Below, piece by piece: positions 57,216 to 64,000 of a DNA stretch of 64,000 nucleotides (positions are counted from its first letter, which is position 1; every line of letters begins with the position of its first letter). Origin of the DNA: Azonexus sp. GTDB lineage: Bacteria > Pseudomonadota > Gammaproteobacteria > Burkholderiales > Rhodocyclaceae. Under the pieces are notes generated by a model, which made no database searches, was not told the DNA's origin, and saw nothing but the letters and a program-made list of their open reading frames with translations. Where the stretch lies: the NCBI GenBank assembly GCA_017983615.1, contig JAGOBB010000006.1, positions 1 through 64,000 on the forward strand, given 5' to 3'. Both the position numbers and the translations under genes were made by a program.

Positions 57216-58085
57216 ATGCCCATGACCGACTACGAGCGCATTGCCAAGGCTATCGCCTTTATCGCCCTTCGGGTCGACCGCCAGCCGACGCTGGAGGAAG
57301 TCGCGGCGCACCTGCATTTGAGCCCCTTCCATTTCCAGCGCCTGTTCAGTCGCTGGGCGGGCGTGACGCCGAAACGTTTCCTGCAGGTGCTGACGGTGGC
57401 GCGTGCCAAGCGCCTGCTCGGCGAGGCCCGGCCGCTGCTGGAAGTGGCCGACGGCCTCGGCCTGAGCAGCGCGTCGCGCCTTTACGACCATTTTGTCCAG
57501 CTTGAGGCGGTGACGCCGGGGGAGTTCAAGACGCGCGGTGCCGGGCTGGTCATCCGGTTTGCCGTGCAGGAGACGCCTTTCGGCCCGGCCTTCATTGCGA
57601 TGACGCCGCGGGGCATCTGCCATTTTGCCTTTGTCGATGGTGGCGGGATCGACGTGGAACTTGCCGCGCTGCGGGCGCAGTGGCCGCTGGCCGAGCTGTG
57701 CGAGGACGGCCGGCCATCGCAGGCGGTCATCGATGCGATGTTCGGTGCATCGGACCGTCGGGAGCTTCGGCTGCCGATTTCGCTGCATGTGTCCGGCACC
57801 AACTTCCAGATCAGCGTCTGGAAGGCGCTGCTGAACATCGCGCCGGCGACGGTGGCGAGCTATGCCCAGGTGGCCGAGGCAATCGGCCGCCCCAAGGCAG
57901 CGCGCGCCGTCGGACAGGCGGTTGGCGCCAATCCTGTTGCCTTGCTGATCCCGTGTCACCGGGTGATCCAGCAAAGCGGTGCATTGGGCGGTTACCACTG
58001 GGTCACTAGTCGCAAGCAGGCGATACAGGCGTGGGAGTTGGTGCGCGATTCGGTGCGCCACGATGAATGCTACGGTCGGCCGTAA
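57216..58085 (+). CDS. Ada-like methyltransferase with AraC HTH (methylated-DNA repair)
   Basis: A 289-residue protein: AraC-type HTH at about 1-95 (VAAHLHLSPFHFQRLFSRWA), a linker domain, then the Ogt/AGT domain with the acceptor Cys in IPCHRVI and the preceding ATVASYAQVAEAIG. It removes O6-alkyl groups and may activate its own genes; the N-terminal Zn-Cys domain of E. coli Ada is absent. The last seven residues (DECYGRP) and the stop come from a repeat copy. Confidence 0.85.
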   Translation: MPMTDYERIAKAIAFIALRVDRQPTLEEVAAHLHLSPFHFQRLFSRWAGVTPKRFLQVLTVARAKRLLGEARPLLEVADGLGLSSASRLYDHFVQLEAVTPGEFKTRGAGLVIRFAVQETPFGPAFIAMTPRGICHFAFVDGGGIDVELAALRAQWPLAELCEDGRPSQAVIDAMFGASDRRELRLPISLHVSGTNFQISVWKALLNIAPATVASYAQVAEAIGRPKAARAVGQAVGANPVALLIPCHRVIQQSGALGGYHWVTSRKQAIQAWELVRDSVRHDECYGRP

Positions 58086-58103
58086 AAAACGGCAAAAACC
58101 AAA
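58066..58103 (+). repeat. Dispersed repeat, short form (copy L), ends the Ada-like gene
   Basis: AATGCTACGGTCGGCC, GT, AAAAAACGGCAAAAA, CCAAAC. It provides ECYGRP and the TAA stop of the Ada-like protein. Confidence 0.85.
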
Positions 58104-58109
58104 CCGATT

Positions 58110-59363
58110 TCAGGCTTCGCGCGCCAGCATCGCGTCCTTCTCGGCCTTGACGGTCGGGTGATAGCACTCGGCAGGCTGGGCGCCGAGGTGGCCGACACAG
58201 CCGCTGCAATCGACGCAGTGCGGGCCGGGCTGGTTGTCACGGGTGTGGCGATAGAAGAAAGGGTCGGCGATGTAGGCCCGGCCGGCCGAGACGGCGTCGC
58301 ACTTGCCCTGGGCGATGGCCGCTTCCATGGCGTCGCGGGTACGGAAACCGCCGACGCAGATGACCGGGATTTTCAGCTTCGCCTTGAATTGCGGCGTGTA
58401 GTCGAGGTTGTAGCCCTGGCGGCCTTTCCAGAGGACGTTGGAGGCTAGGGTGACAAGCGGCCGGAAGACACGCAGCAGGGTGCGGCGCGGCTCGGGCAGG
58501 TAGGCCATGCTGCCGTTGACCATGTGGCGCAGGCAGAGGTTGAAGGTGCCGCGCACCATCGGGAAGCCCGATTCGTAATGGCCGACCGAGATTTCCACGG
58601 CATCGAAGCCGGCGTGTTCGAAGTGGGTGGCAGCCTCGACCAGTTCGCCAGTTTTCAGGCCGTCCCGGAGCGGCAGCCAGTCCGAGCCGTTCATCTTGAT
58701 GATGACCGGGAAATCGGGGCCGAGGCGGCTTCGGATCGCGGCGAGGATTTCGCGGTGGAAGCGGGTTCGGTTTTCCATGCTGCCGCCGTATTCGTCGGTG
58801 CGGCGGTTGGTGTATGGGGTGAGGAACTGGCTGAGCAGGTAGCCGTTGGCCGAGTGCAGTTGCACGCCGTCGAAGCCGGCACGGTGGCAGCGTTCGGCGG
58901 CATCGGCGTAGCAGCCGATCAGGCGTTTGATCTCCGGGATGGTCAGGGCCTGCGGCCGGGTGCCGGTGAGCAGGTCCTTGACGGCGGAAGCCGAGTAGGC
59001 GACCGGCGACTGGGCGAAGCGGGGGATGACCTGCCGGCCGCAGTGGTTGAGCTGGGCGAAAAACTTGCCGCCGTGGGCATGCACCGCAGCGACGACCCTG
59101 GCGAGGGCGGGAATCTTGTTGTCGTCGTCGGCACCGAGCTGCATCGGGGCCGACTTGCCGTCGCGGCAGACATAGATGTTGCCGGTAATGATCAAGGGCG
59201 TTTCGCCGCGGGCGATCAGGGTGTAGAAATCGATCACCGCCTGGGTGGCATAACCGTCTAGCGTGGCGCTGGTTTCGGCGGTGGCGGTCTTGAATAGCCG
59301 GCCGGGCAGCGTGAGTTGCCCGATGCGGATTGGTGTGAAGAGAACACTGCTATCGGTCGTCAT
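58110..59363 (-). CDS. NADH:flavin oxidoreductase (old yellow enzyme family)
   Basis: A 417-residue FMN-dependent TIM barrel: LFTPIRIGQLTLPGRLFKTA, ADAAERCHRAGFDGVQLHSA, YTNRRTDEYGGSMENRTRF, VICVGGFRTRDAMEAAI. C-terminal Cys (DCSGCVGHLG) hint at a Fe-S or structural site as in the larger 2,4-dienoyl-CoA reductases, but the FAD domain is missing. Substrate unknown. AAGGAG precedes the ATG at 59363. Confidence 0.88.
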   Translation of the reverse strand: MTTDSSVLFTPIRIGQLTLPGRLFKTATAETSATLDGYATQAVIDFYTLIARGETPLIITGNIYVCRDGKSAPMQLGADDDNKIPALARVVAAVHAHGGKFFAQLNHCGRQVIPRFAQSPVAYSASAVKDLLTGTRPQALTIPEIKRLIGCYADAAERCHRAGFDGVQLHSANGYLLSQFLTPYTNRRTDEYGGSMENRTRFHREILAAIRSRLGPDFPVIIKMNGSDWLPLRDGLKTGELVEAATHFEHAGFDAVEISVGHYESGFPMVRGTFNLCLRHMVNGSMAYLPEPRRTLLRVFRPLVTLASNVLWKGRQGYNLDYTPQFKAKLKIPVICVGGFRTRDAMEAAIAQGKCDAVSAGRAYIADPFFYRHTRDNQPGPHCVDCSGCVGHLGAQPAECYHPTVKAEKDAMLAREA

Positions 59364-59515
59364 GTTGGGCTCCTTCCCGGATTGCATATCGGGTTCGAAC
59401 CTTGATATTCCAATTGGTTCACGTCAGGATGAGGTTTGAATAAAAATTGCCCGGTGCGAGCTCTGCGTCGGCGAGGCAAGCGCTTCGATACCAATCATTC
59501 GCACAAGGAACAACC

Positions 59516-59911
59516 ATGGATTCACGCAGCTACGAACCGCTCCTCGGATTGCTGATTGTGGTTCCCGTGGTAGCCGCCGTGGCCTGGGTTTTCATGAAGG
59601 GGCGGAAATGCATTGCGGACTGGAGTGAACGCGATCGTCGGCAAATTCTCGATTCTCTGGGCGCCGTTTCCGAACCAACCCGAGGCTATGTCCATGTGGT
59701 GGTGCCAAGCTATGTCGGGCTGTTATTCACCTGTTCCGAATATCGGACTGATGTTTGGGTGCCGCAGCCGGAAGGATCGCGTGCCGTCAGTCAGCTCCTG
59801 TTCCTCTCGCTAAAGTATGGGCTTGTCACGATCTGGGCACCCTGGGTGCTGCTCAATCTGTTGCTCAACTACGTTCTGGCGCAGCCAAAACTCAAGTCAC
59901 CCTCAATTTAG
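59516..59911 (+). CDS. Hypothetical membrane protein, 131 aa
   Basis: An N-terminal membrane helix (LLGLLIVVPVVAAVAWVFM), a polar domain, and a hydrophobic C-terminal part (LVTIWAPWVLLNLLLNYVLA). Likely partner of the next gene (21 bases). Not recognised. AAGGA before the ATG. Confidence 0.6.
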   Translation: MDSRSYEPLLGLLIVVPVVAAVAWVFMKGRKCIADWSERDRRQILDSLGAVSEPTRGYVHVVVPSYVGLLFTCSEYRTDVWVPQPEGSRAVSQLLFLSLKYGLVTIWAPWVLLNLLLNYVLAQPKLKSPSI

Positions 59912-59932
59912 TCGTGGCAGTGGGCCATTTCC

Positions 59933-60505
59933 ATGCACATTCCATTAGGCAACCTGACTTACCGCGAAGGCGTCGATTTTGGCTTTCCCGAACATCTTTG
60001 CTGCAACTGCGGCGGCAAGCACGATCTGCAGGTGATCGAGCAGGATACGCGGCGGACCACCTATCTGCTGGCGGGTGGAACGGAAACGACTTTCCGTTTG
60101 CCGCTGCCGTTTTGTCCGCGCTGTGCGCCTTCGGCGAAGCGGCGCCCGAAAAATTTTGTGCATCGCCTGTTGCAGTTTGCGCTGGCCTTCGGCCTCAGCT
60201 TCCTGGCACTGCTGGTCCTTGGCGAGTTTCATCCGGACAGTACGGTGCTGGCAAAATACCTGATTCCCCTGTCCCTGTTTTTCGCGGTGATCGTCATGGC
60301 CGTTGTCGTGATGCGAACCCGGCCATTGCCGGGGCAGTCGAGCTACTTTCAGCCGGTGCGGATTCCGGTCCTGAAGCGCGAATTCCTATCCGGTGCCGTG
60401 ACCGGCATCGGGTTTGCCTTCACCAGTGCCGACTACGCCCGGGCCTTCAGGCAGCTGAACAAGGAGGCCATCGGGCGGAAACAGGTGTCGGTCGAGCGCG
60501 CTTGA
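59933..60505 (+). CDS. Hypothetical membrane protein with zinc-ribbon-like cysteines, 190 aa
   Basis: Residues 1-65 have two Cys pairs (CCNCGG and CPRCAP), a probable zinc ribbon. Two membrane helices follow (FALAFGLSFLALLVLGEF, YLIPLSLFFAVIVMAVVVM). The cytosolic tail is basic. Not recognised; probably one operon with the preceding gene. Confidence 0.6.
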   Translation: MHIPLGNLTYREGVDFGFPEHLCCNCGGKHDLQVIEQDTRRTTYLLAGGTETTFRLPLPFCPRCAPSAKRRPKNFVHRLLQFALAFGLSFLALLVLGEFHPDSTVLAKYLIPLSLFFAVIVMAVVVMRTRPLPGQSSYFQPVRIPVLKREFLSGAVTGIGFAFTSADYARAFRQLNKEAIGRKQVSVERA

Positions 60506-60536
60506 ATATGAATGCGACTTCGCAGGGTACAGCCCG

Positions 60537-60995
60537 GTGATCATCGAACGCATTTATATCTGCCCGGTGCACGGTGGCGTACAGGTCGAGTGCGAGCAAG
60601 TGGCGCTCGAGGCGGGCAGGGGGATTGTCGGCGACAGGAGTTTCGGGAAGAACGCCTATCCCGGGCAGAGCGTTACGCTGGTCGAGGCCGAGGAGATCGA
60701 GCGCTTCTGCGTCGAGCAGGGGCGGCCGGTCGATCTGGCCATGACGCGGCGCAATCTGGTGACCCGGGGTGTTCGGTTGAACGCTCTGATGGGGAAAGAA
60801 TTCAGCGTGGGGACGGCAAAGCTTAAAGGCGTCGATCTCTGCGAGCCTTGCTCGGCACTGGGTGATCGGCTGGCCGATACCGCGCTGGCCCCGGCCGACG
60901 TGGTCCGGCGCTGGGTGGGGCGCGCTGGCTTGTTGGCAGAGGTGCTGGCGTCGGGCGTCATCGAGCCAGGTGCCCGGATCGAAGCAGGCGATTAG
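60537..60995 (+). CDS. MOSC-domain protein
   Basis: A 152-residue single MOSC domain (GIVGDRSFGKNAYPGQSVTL, TRRNLVTRGVRLNALMG, LCEPCSALG) with the conserved Cys of sulfur carrier use in molybdenum-cofactor proteins. Starts at a GTG; AGGG upstream. Role in Moco sulfur transfer is inference. Confidence 0.85.
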   Translation: MIIERIYICPVHGGVQVECEQVALEAGRGIVGDRSFGKNAYPGQSVTLVEAEEIERFCVEQGRPVDLAMTRRNLVTRGVRLNALMGKEFSVGTAKLKGVDLCEPCSALGDRLADTALAPADVVRRWVGRAGLLAEVLASGVIEPGARIEAGD

Positions 60996-61021
60996 TCGCC
61001 TGCCGGAACGCGTAAGTAGCC

Positions 61022-61066
61022 CAAATGCTACGGTCGGCCGGAAATTTTGGCCAAAACCGTCATTCA
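61022..61066 (+). repeat. Dispersed repeat, short form (copy M)
   Basis: CAAATGCTACGGTCGGCC, GG, AAATTTTGGCCAAAA, CCGTCATT. It lies 27 bases after the MOSC stop, and is nearly identical to copy I inside dnaE2. Confidence 0.88.
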
Positions 61067-61214
61067 CTTTTCTTCCAAATGACGCCATGATATGCCTGTG
61101 AAATATATCAATACGCTGATGGGCGACGAATATTTCATGTTCTGTTCGTACGGCACGGTGGATGGCGGTACGTGGTGAGCCACCGTTGAACGCAATCTTC
61201 GATGGGGAGGCAAC

Positions 61215-62714
61215 ATGGCAATTTTGCAATGGCGTAACGACGCCGATGGCTTTGCTTTTATCAATTCCTGGGAATTCGATTCAACCGAACGGGCGGCGTT
61301 GACCGCACTGGTTCAGCCGCTGGTTCCTGGCGTCGTGGCGACGGTGGCCGGCGTGGTGCCCGATCCACTGATCCTGACGGCGGTTGCCGTGGCGGCCAGC
61401 GGTTACGCGGCCGTCGGCAAGCTGGATACCTATGGTTTGTGTGGCGGTATGGCATACGCCGCGCTGGACCACTGGCATGCGAGAGTGCCACTGCCGCGCG
61501 GCGCCCACCGGAACGACCAGCCGCAGCGCACGGCGCCCGCGCCGGCGGCGATCCGTGCATCGCTCTGGGAGCGGCTGCTCGACAGCCTGACGCACGGCGA
61601 CGTTCTGCGCCGGACAATCGAGTGGTCGATCTTCCTCAATCAGGTGCCGACGTGGTTCGGCGGTGGCGCGGAGGGGTTGAAGGCGCGGACGATACCGGAA
61701 TGGGATACGGTGCGCCGTCATATCGACGCCGGCCGGCCGTGGCCGATTGGGCTGATTTACACCAACCGCAGTGTCTGGTCGCAGCACCAGGTGCTGGTTT
61801 ATGGCTACGAGAATACCGGCGTGAGCCAGGGCAAACTGTATGTCTATGACAGCAACGCGCCTTCGCAATTTGCCGACGAGAGTCACAGCGAGATCACCCT
61901 GGATTTCCGGGGCACGACACTGGTGGCCACCTCGCCTTCTGACACCGCGGGCGTGGACAGTCTGGCCGGATTTTTTTGCAGCAACTATTCGCCGGCCACG
62001 CCACTCGGTCGGGCCAAGGAATACGGCGAATTCTTGGCCTGGGTGCGTGACCGGCGGACATTCATGGTCACCGATGGCGCGCGTATGCAGGTGGCGGGCG
62101 CCGGCGAGTTCTCGGCGCTGGGCGGCGTTACCGCCAATGTTCGGTCTACCGCGGTGACGCTGTTGGCACACCATACCCGGCCGCGCGATGGCGCCTGTTT
62201 CCGCGAGCGCAGTTCGGCACCGGTTTACCTGTTTGCCGGCGGCATGCCGTTCTGGATTCCCGATCAGGTCTGGATGCAGCGCTTCGGCGGCTTTGGGCAG
62301 GTGCGCATCGTGCCGGACGGGGCGATTGCGGCTTTCCAGAAAGTGCCCGACGAGGGAACGCTGCTTCGCGAATGGTCCAGTCCCAAGGTCTGGCGCATGA
62401 TGAACGGGTTCCGGCGGTGGGTGACAACGCCTGCTGAACTGGCCAAGTGGGGAGGCATGCCGTCCGTGCGGGTTGTCCCGGATGATGGCTTGAAACCCAT
62501 CCCGGTCGGGCAACCGCTGCCGACGCCATCCGCCAATGAGTGCGCCGCGCTGCGGGCAACCATTGCGCGTCTGAATTCGGACATCCCGCGGCTGGAAGCC
62601 TCCCTGGAGAACCTCGAAGGGCGCGCACTGGCTGGGGCCAAGGTCCGTTTGCAGAATGCGCGGGTGGCGAGGTCTACGGCCCTGGCACGAGCGGCGGCGC
62701 TGCAGTGCCCGTGA
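61215..62714 (+). CDS. Unknown protein with papain-like residues, 499 aa
   Basis: A large soluble protein of unrecognised family. A Cys in TYGLCGGMAYAALDHW (about 76), a His in SQHQVLVYGYE (about 197), and Asp in LYVYDSNAP (about 213) occur in the order of papain-like cysteine peptidases and C39-like domains. A region with VYLFAGGMPFWIPDQVWMQR then FGGFGQVRIVPDG follows, and the last ~60 residues form a coiled coil. GGGGAGG precedes the ATG. Cytoplasmic, as no signal peptide is seen. The catalytic assignment is inference. Confidence 0.6.
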   Translation: MAILQWRNDADGFAFINSWEFDSTERAALTALVQPLVPGVVATVAGVVPDPLILTAVAVAASGYAAVGKLDTYGLCGGMAYAALDHWHARVPLPRGAHRNDQPQRTAPAPAAIRASLWERLLDSLTHGDVLRRTIEWSIFLNQVPTWFGGGAEGLKARTIPEWDTVRRHIDAGRPWPIGLIYTNRSVWSQHQVLVYGYENTGVSQGKLYVYDSNAPSQFADESHSEITLDFRGTTLVATSPSDTAGVDSLAGFFCSNYSPATPLGRAKEYGEFLAWVRDRRTFMVTDGARMQVAGAGEFSALGGVTANVRSTAVTLLAHHTRPRDGACFRERSSAPVYLFAGGMPFWIPDQVWMQRFGGFGQVRIVPDGAIAAFQKVPDEGTLLREWSSPKVWRMMNGFRRWVTTPAELAKWGGMPSVRVVPDDGLKPIPVGQPLPTPSANECAALRATIARLNSDIPRLEASLENLEGRALAGAKVRLQNARVARSTALARAAALQCP

Positions 62715-62743
62715 TTTGATGCGCTCACGGCTACTCGGCGTGC

Positions 62744-62811
62744 AAATGCGACGACCATAGAATCAACGGCTGGCCCCAGTGTCGGCCGGAAAATCGGGTC
62801 AAAAATGAAAA
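62744..62811 (+). repeat. Dispersed repeat, long form (copy O)
   Basis: AAATGCGACGACC, ATAGAATCAACGG, CTGGCCCCAG, TGTCGGCC, GG, AAAATCGGGTCAAAAATGAAAA. It shares the hairpin block with copies N and P and the flanks with the short form. It runs into the terminator at 62809. Confidence 0.82.
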
Positions 62812-62830
62812 CGGGGCAAGAGCCCCGTTT
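62809..62830. terminator. Bidirectional terminator
   Basis: AAACGGGGC, AAGA, GCCCCGTTT between two convergent genes. Symmetrical A/T tails, so it should act both ways. Confidence 0.88.
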
Positions 62831-62856
62831 CTTTGGCGTGCAAGCAGCGCGGTTTG

Positions 62857-63540
62857 CTACATGCCGAGCGAGCGAAGCAGTTCGTCCTGGTCGCCGGATG
62901 CGGCAGGCGGCGTGGCGGCGGGCTTCTGGGCGTGGTACTGGGCGATCAGTTCGTCCGGGTCCGGCGCCTCGGTGGCTTCGAAGTCGTGCAGCTTGATGAA
63001 CTCGGTCTTGTCCATCGCCAGTTCGAGGTAAAAGATGTTGTTCTGGCCGGTGTAGAAGGTGACGCGACGGGCTTCCGGCTTGTCGAGATTGGTGTCGACG
63101 CTGAGCATGACCTGCTTGTTGAGGACCAGCATTTTTGGCTGGTTCTGCGTGATGTGGGTCTGCAGCTCGCGCGCCACCTTGCCGGTGAAGTCGCCGACGA
63201 TCTGGTTCATCAACTCGCCCATCACGTTGCTGACTTCGTCGGCCGTATGCGTGGTGGCCAGCTCGCCCTTGGCCATGCCCATGTGCAGCATGTAGCTCTC
63301 GTAGAGTTCCATCGCGGCACTGGCCGAGAAGTTGATGACGACCAGGCCGGAGAAGCCGCCGTCGAACAGCACGAAGCAGCCGATGTCGGGCTTCAGGCAG
63401 GTCTTGCTGATGCGCTGGACCATGCCGGAATAGTGAATCTGGCTCTGCGTGGCGATGGTCAGGACTTTGGTCACCGAGTTGCACAGGCTTCTCAGGATAT
63501 CTTCGGTGCCGTAGATGACGGCGCTGTCTTGGCTGCTCAT
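62857..63540 (-). CDS. CheX-like chemotaxis/phosphatase protein (DUF3334-like)
   Basis: A 227-residue soluble protein. VSNVMGELMNQIVGDFTGKV has the E-x-x-N pattern of CheC/CheX phosphatases. MVQRISKTCLKPDIGCFVLF and ISFSASAAMELYESYMLHMG-like stretches complete the domain. The tail (AQKPAATPPAASGDQDELLR) is disordered. It may dephosphorylate CheY-like proteins (inference). The start chosen is 63540; 63573 and 63585 are possible. Confidence 0.6.
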   Translation of the reverse strand: MSSQDSAVIYGTEDILRSLCNSVTKVLTIATQSQIHYSGMVQRISKTCLKPDIGCFVLFDGGFSGLVVINFSASAAMELYESYMLHMGMAKGELATTHTADEVSNVMGELMNQIVGDFTGKVARELQTHITQNQPKMLVLNKQVMLSVDTNLDKPEARRVTFYTGQNNIFYLELAMDKTEFIKLHDFEATEAPDPDELIAQYHAQKPAATPPAASGDQDELLRSLGM

Positions 63541-63609
63541 GGCTGTGGATTTGTCCGACGATGAAAGTGGCTGCATATATAGCACAGACGGGCCGGTCTG
63601 CGTTTCGAC

Positions 63610-64000
63610 TCAGCGCGCCGGCTTGCTCCAGACTTCGCGGCAAGTGTTGATTTCCTCGTCGGTCATCACCGGCTTGATCTGGCAGCGCGCTTCCCAGGCG
63701 GCTTGTGCTCTCTGGCGTTCGAGTGCGGCAAGTTCCTTGTTCTTGATGCGGTCGGCCGCGTCACGGCGCTTCTGTTCCTCGGCTGCGGCGATGGCCGCCT
63801 GTTCGGCCTGCTGGCGGCGTTTTTCCTCGGCTGCAATTTCAGCTGCCTTGCGCGCGGCAAGGTCTTCGGCATCCGACTTGGCGCGGGCAGCCGCCCTCGC
63901 TTCGCGGATGCGGCGCTGGCTCGGGTCCTGCTCGTTTTCGGCTGCCGTCGGTGCCGGGCTGGCGTCGTTGCCGCTGCCGTTGTTGTCGGACCGTCCGGAG
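63610..64000 (-). CDS. Alanine-rich coiled-coil protein, C-terminal part (cut by window edge)
   Basis: The minus strand is open from 64000 to the stop at 63610. The visible 130 residues are Ala/Glu/Arg-rich (AARKAAEIAAEEKRRQQAEQ) and end in a compact KPVMTDEEINTCREVWSKPA with two Cys nearby (EARCQIKPV). The start lies beyond the window. Not recognised; possible TolA-like stalk. Confidence 0.6.
   Translation of the reverse strand, partial: SGRSDNNGSGNDASPAPTAAENEQDPSQRRIREARAAARAKSDAEDLAARKAAEIAAEEKRRQQAEQAAIAAAEEQKRRDAADRIKNKELAALERQRAQAAWEARCQIKPVMTDEEINTCREVWSKPAR

Noticed and set aside
61092-61178. 28-codon frame (MPVKYINTLMGDEYFMFCSY start) before the papain-like gene
   Set aside because: Reads like protein but has no ribosome site and is too short to support without conservation.
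62264-63643. Minus-strand frame of 459 codons spanning the papain-like gene end and the CheX-like gene
   Set aside because: It runs through two genes and a terminator in the wrong frame; the CheX-like frame is supported by its motif.

Overview
The window is a GC-rich chromosomal segment of a betaproteobacterium, most likely of the Rhodocyclales (Dechloromonas/Azonexus-like). This is inferred from gene content: a lexA-imuA-imuB-dnaE2 SOS cassette, a complete isc operon with an extra NifS-like gene, a Crp-PAS regulator, a PEP-CTERM protein and a divergent MocR/DUF2917 pair. No database was searched, so the assignment is inference. There is no rRNA, tRNA, CRISPR array or phage.

Layout. 1-125: end of an IS3-family element. 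391-6874: PEP-CTERM protein, a fused MsrA-thioredoxin-MsrB protein, a GlpE-like rhodanese/unknown/GST operon, two tiny overlapping genes and a YddA-type ABC exporter. 7010-15791: envelope genes (SH3 protein, MscS channel), a four-gene membrane/lipoprotein/wHTH/TonB-like unit, a CsbD-like protein, a Crp-PAS regulator and small conserved genes. 15972-24286: purL, a membrane-anchored TIR protein, a lone CZB domain, a macrodomain protein, a secreted rhodanese, and a LexA-type operator in front of an unknown small gene. 24240-33933: MocR regulator, ppiD, fabI, ETF-ubiquinone oxidoreductase, thioesterase, dGTPase-like protein and a soluble MCP. 34033-39900: the SOS mutasome operon under its own LexA box. 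39978-48787: cysE and the isc operon (iscR, second cysteine desulfurase, iscSUA, hscBA, fdx, iscX) with trailing small genes; cysteine synthesis and Fe-S assembly are adjacent. 48799-54404: serB, aroG, mfd. 54558-64000: lipoproteins, an EthD-like protein, a Sel1 protein, an Ada-like methyltransferase, an OYE-family reductase, a MOSC protein, a papain-like unknown and a CheX-like protein.

The most striking feature is not a gene. A dispersed repeat of about 40-45 bp (core AATGCTACGGTCGGCC, then an A-rich run, GGCC and AAAA) occurs about 13 times. A long form, with about 27 extra bases that make a CGACC/GGTCG hairpin, occurs 2-3 times. About half the copies lie inside reading frames (TonB-like protein, Crp-PAS, imuA, imuB, dnaE2 several times, mfd) and one supplies the last codons and stop of the Ada-like gene. 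Most others sit just after stop codons or between convergent genes. Five of sixteen lie within 4.2 kb of the SOS mutasome operon. I do not recognise this family; it is the best candidate in the window for an undescribed element.
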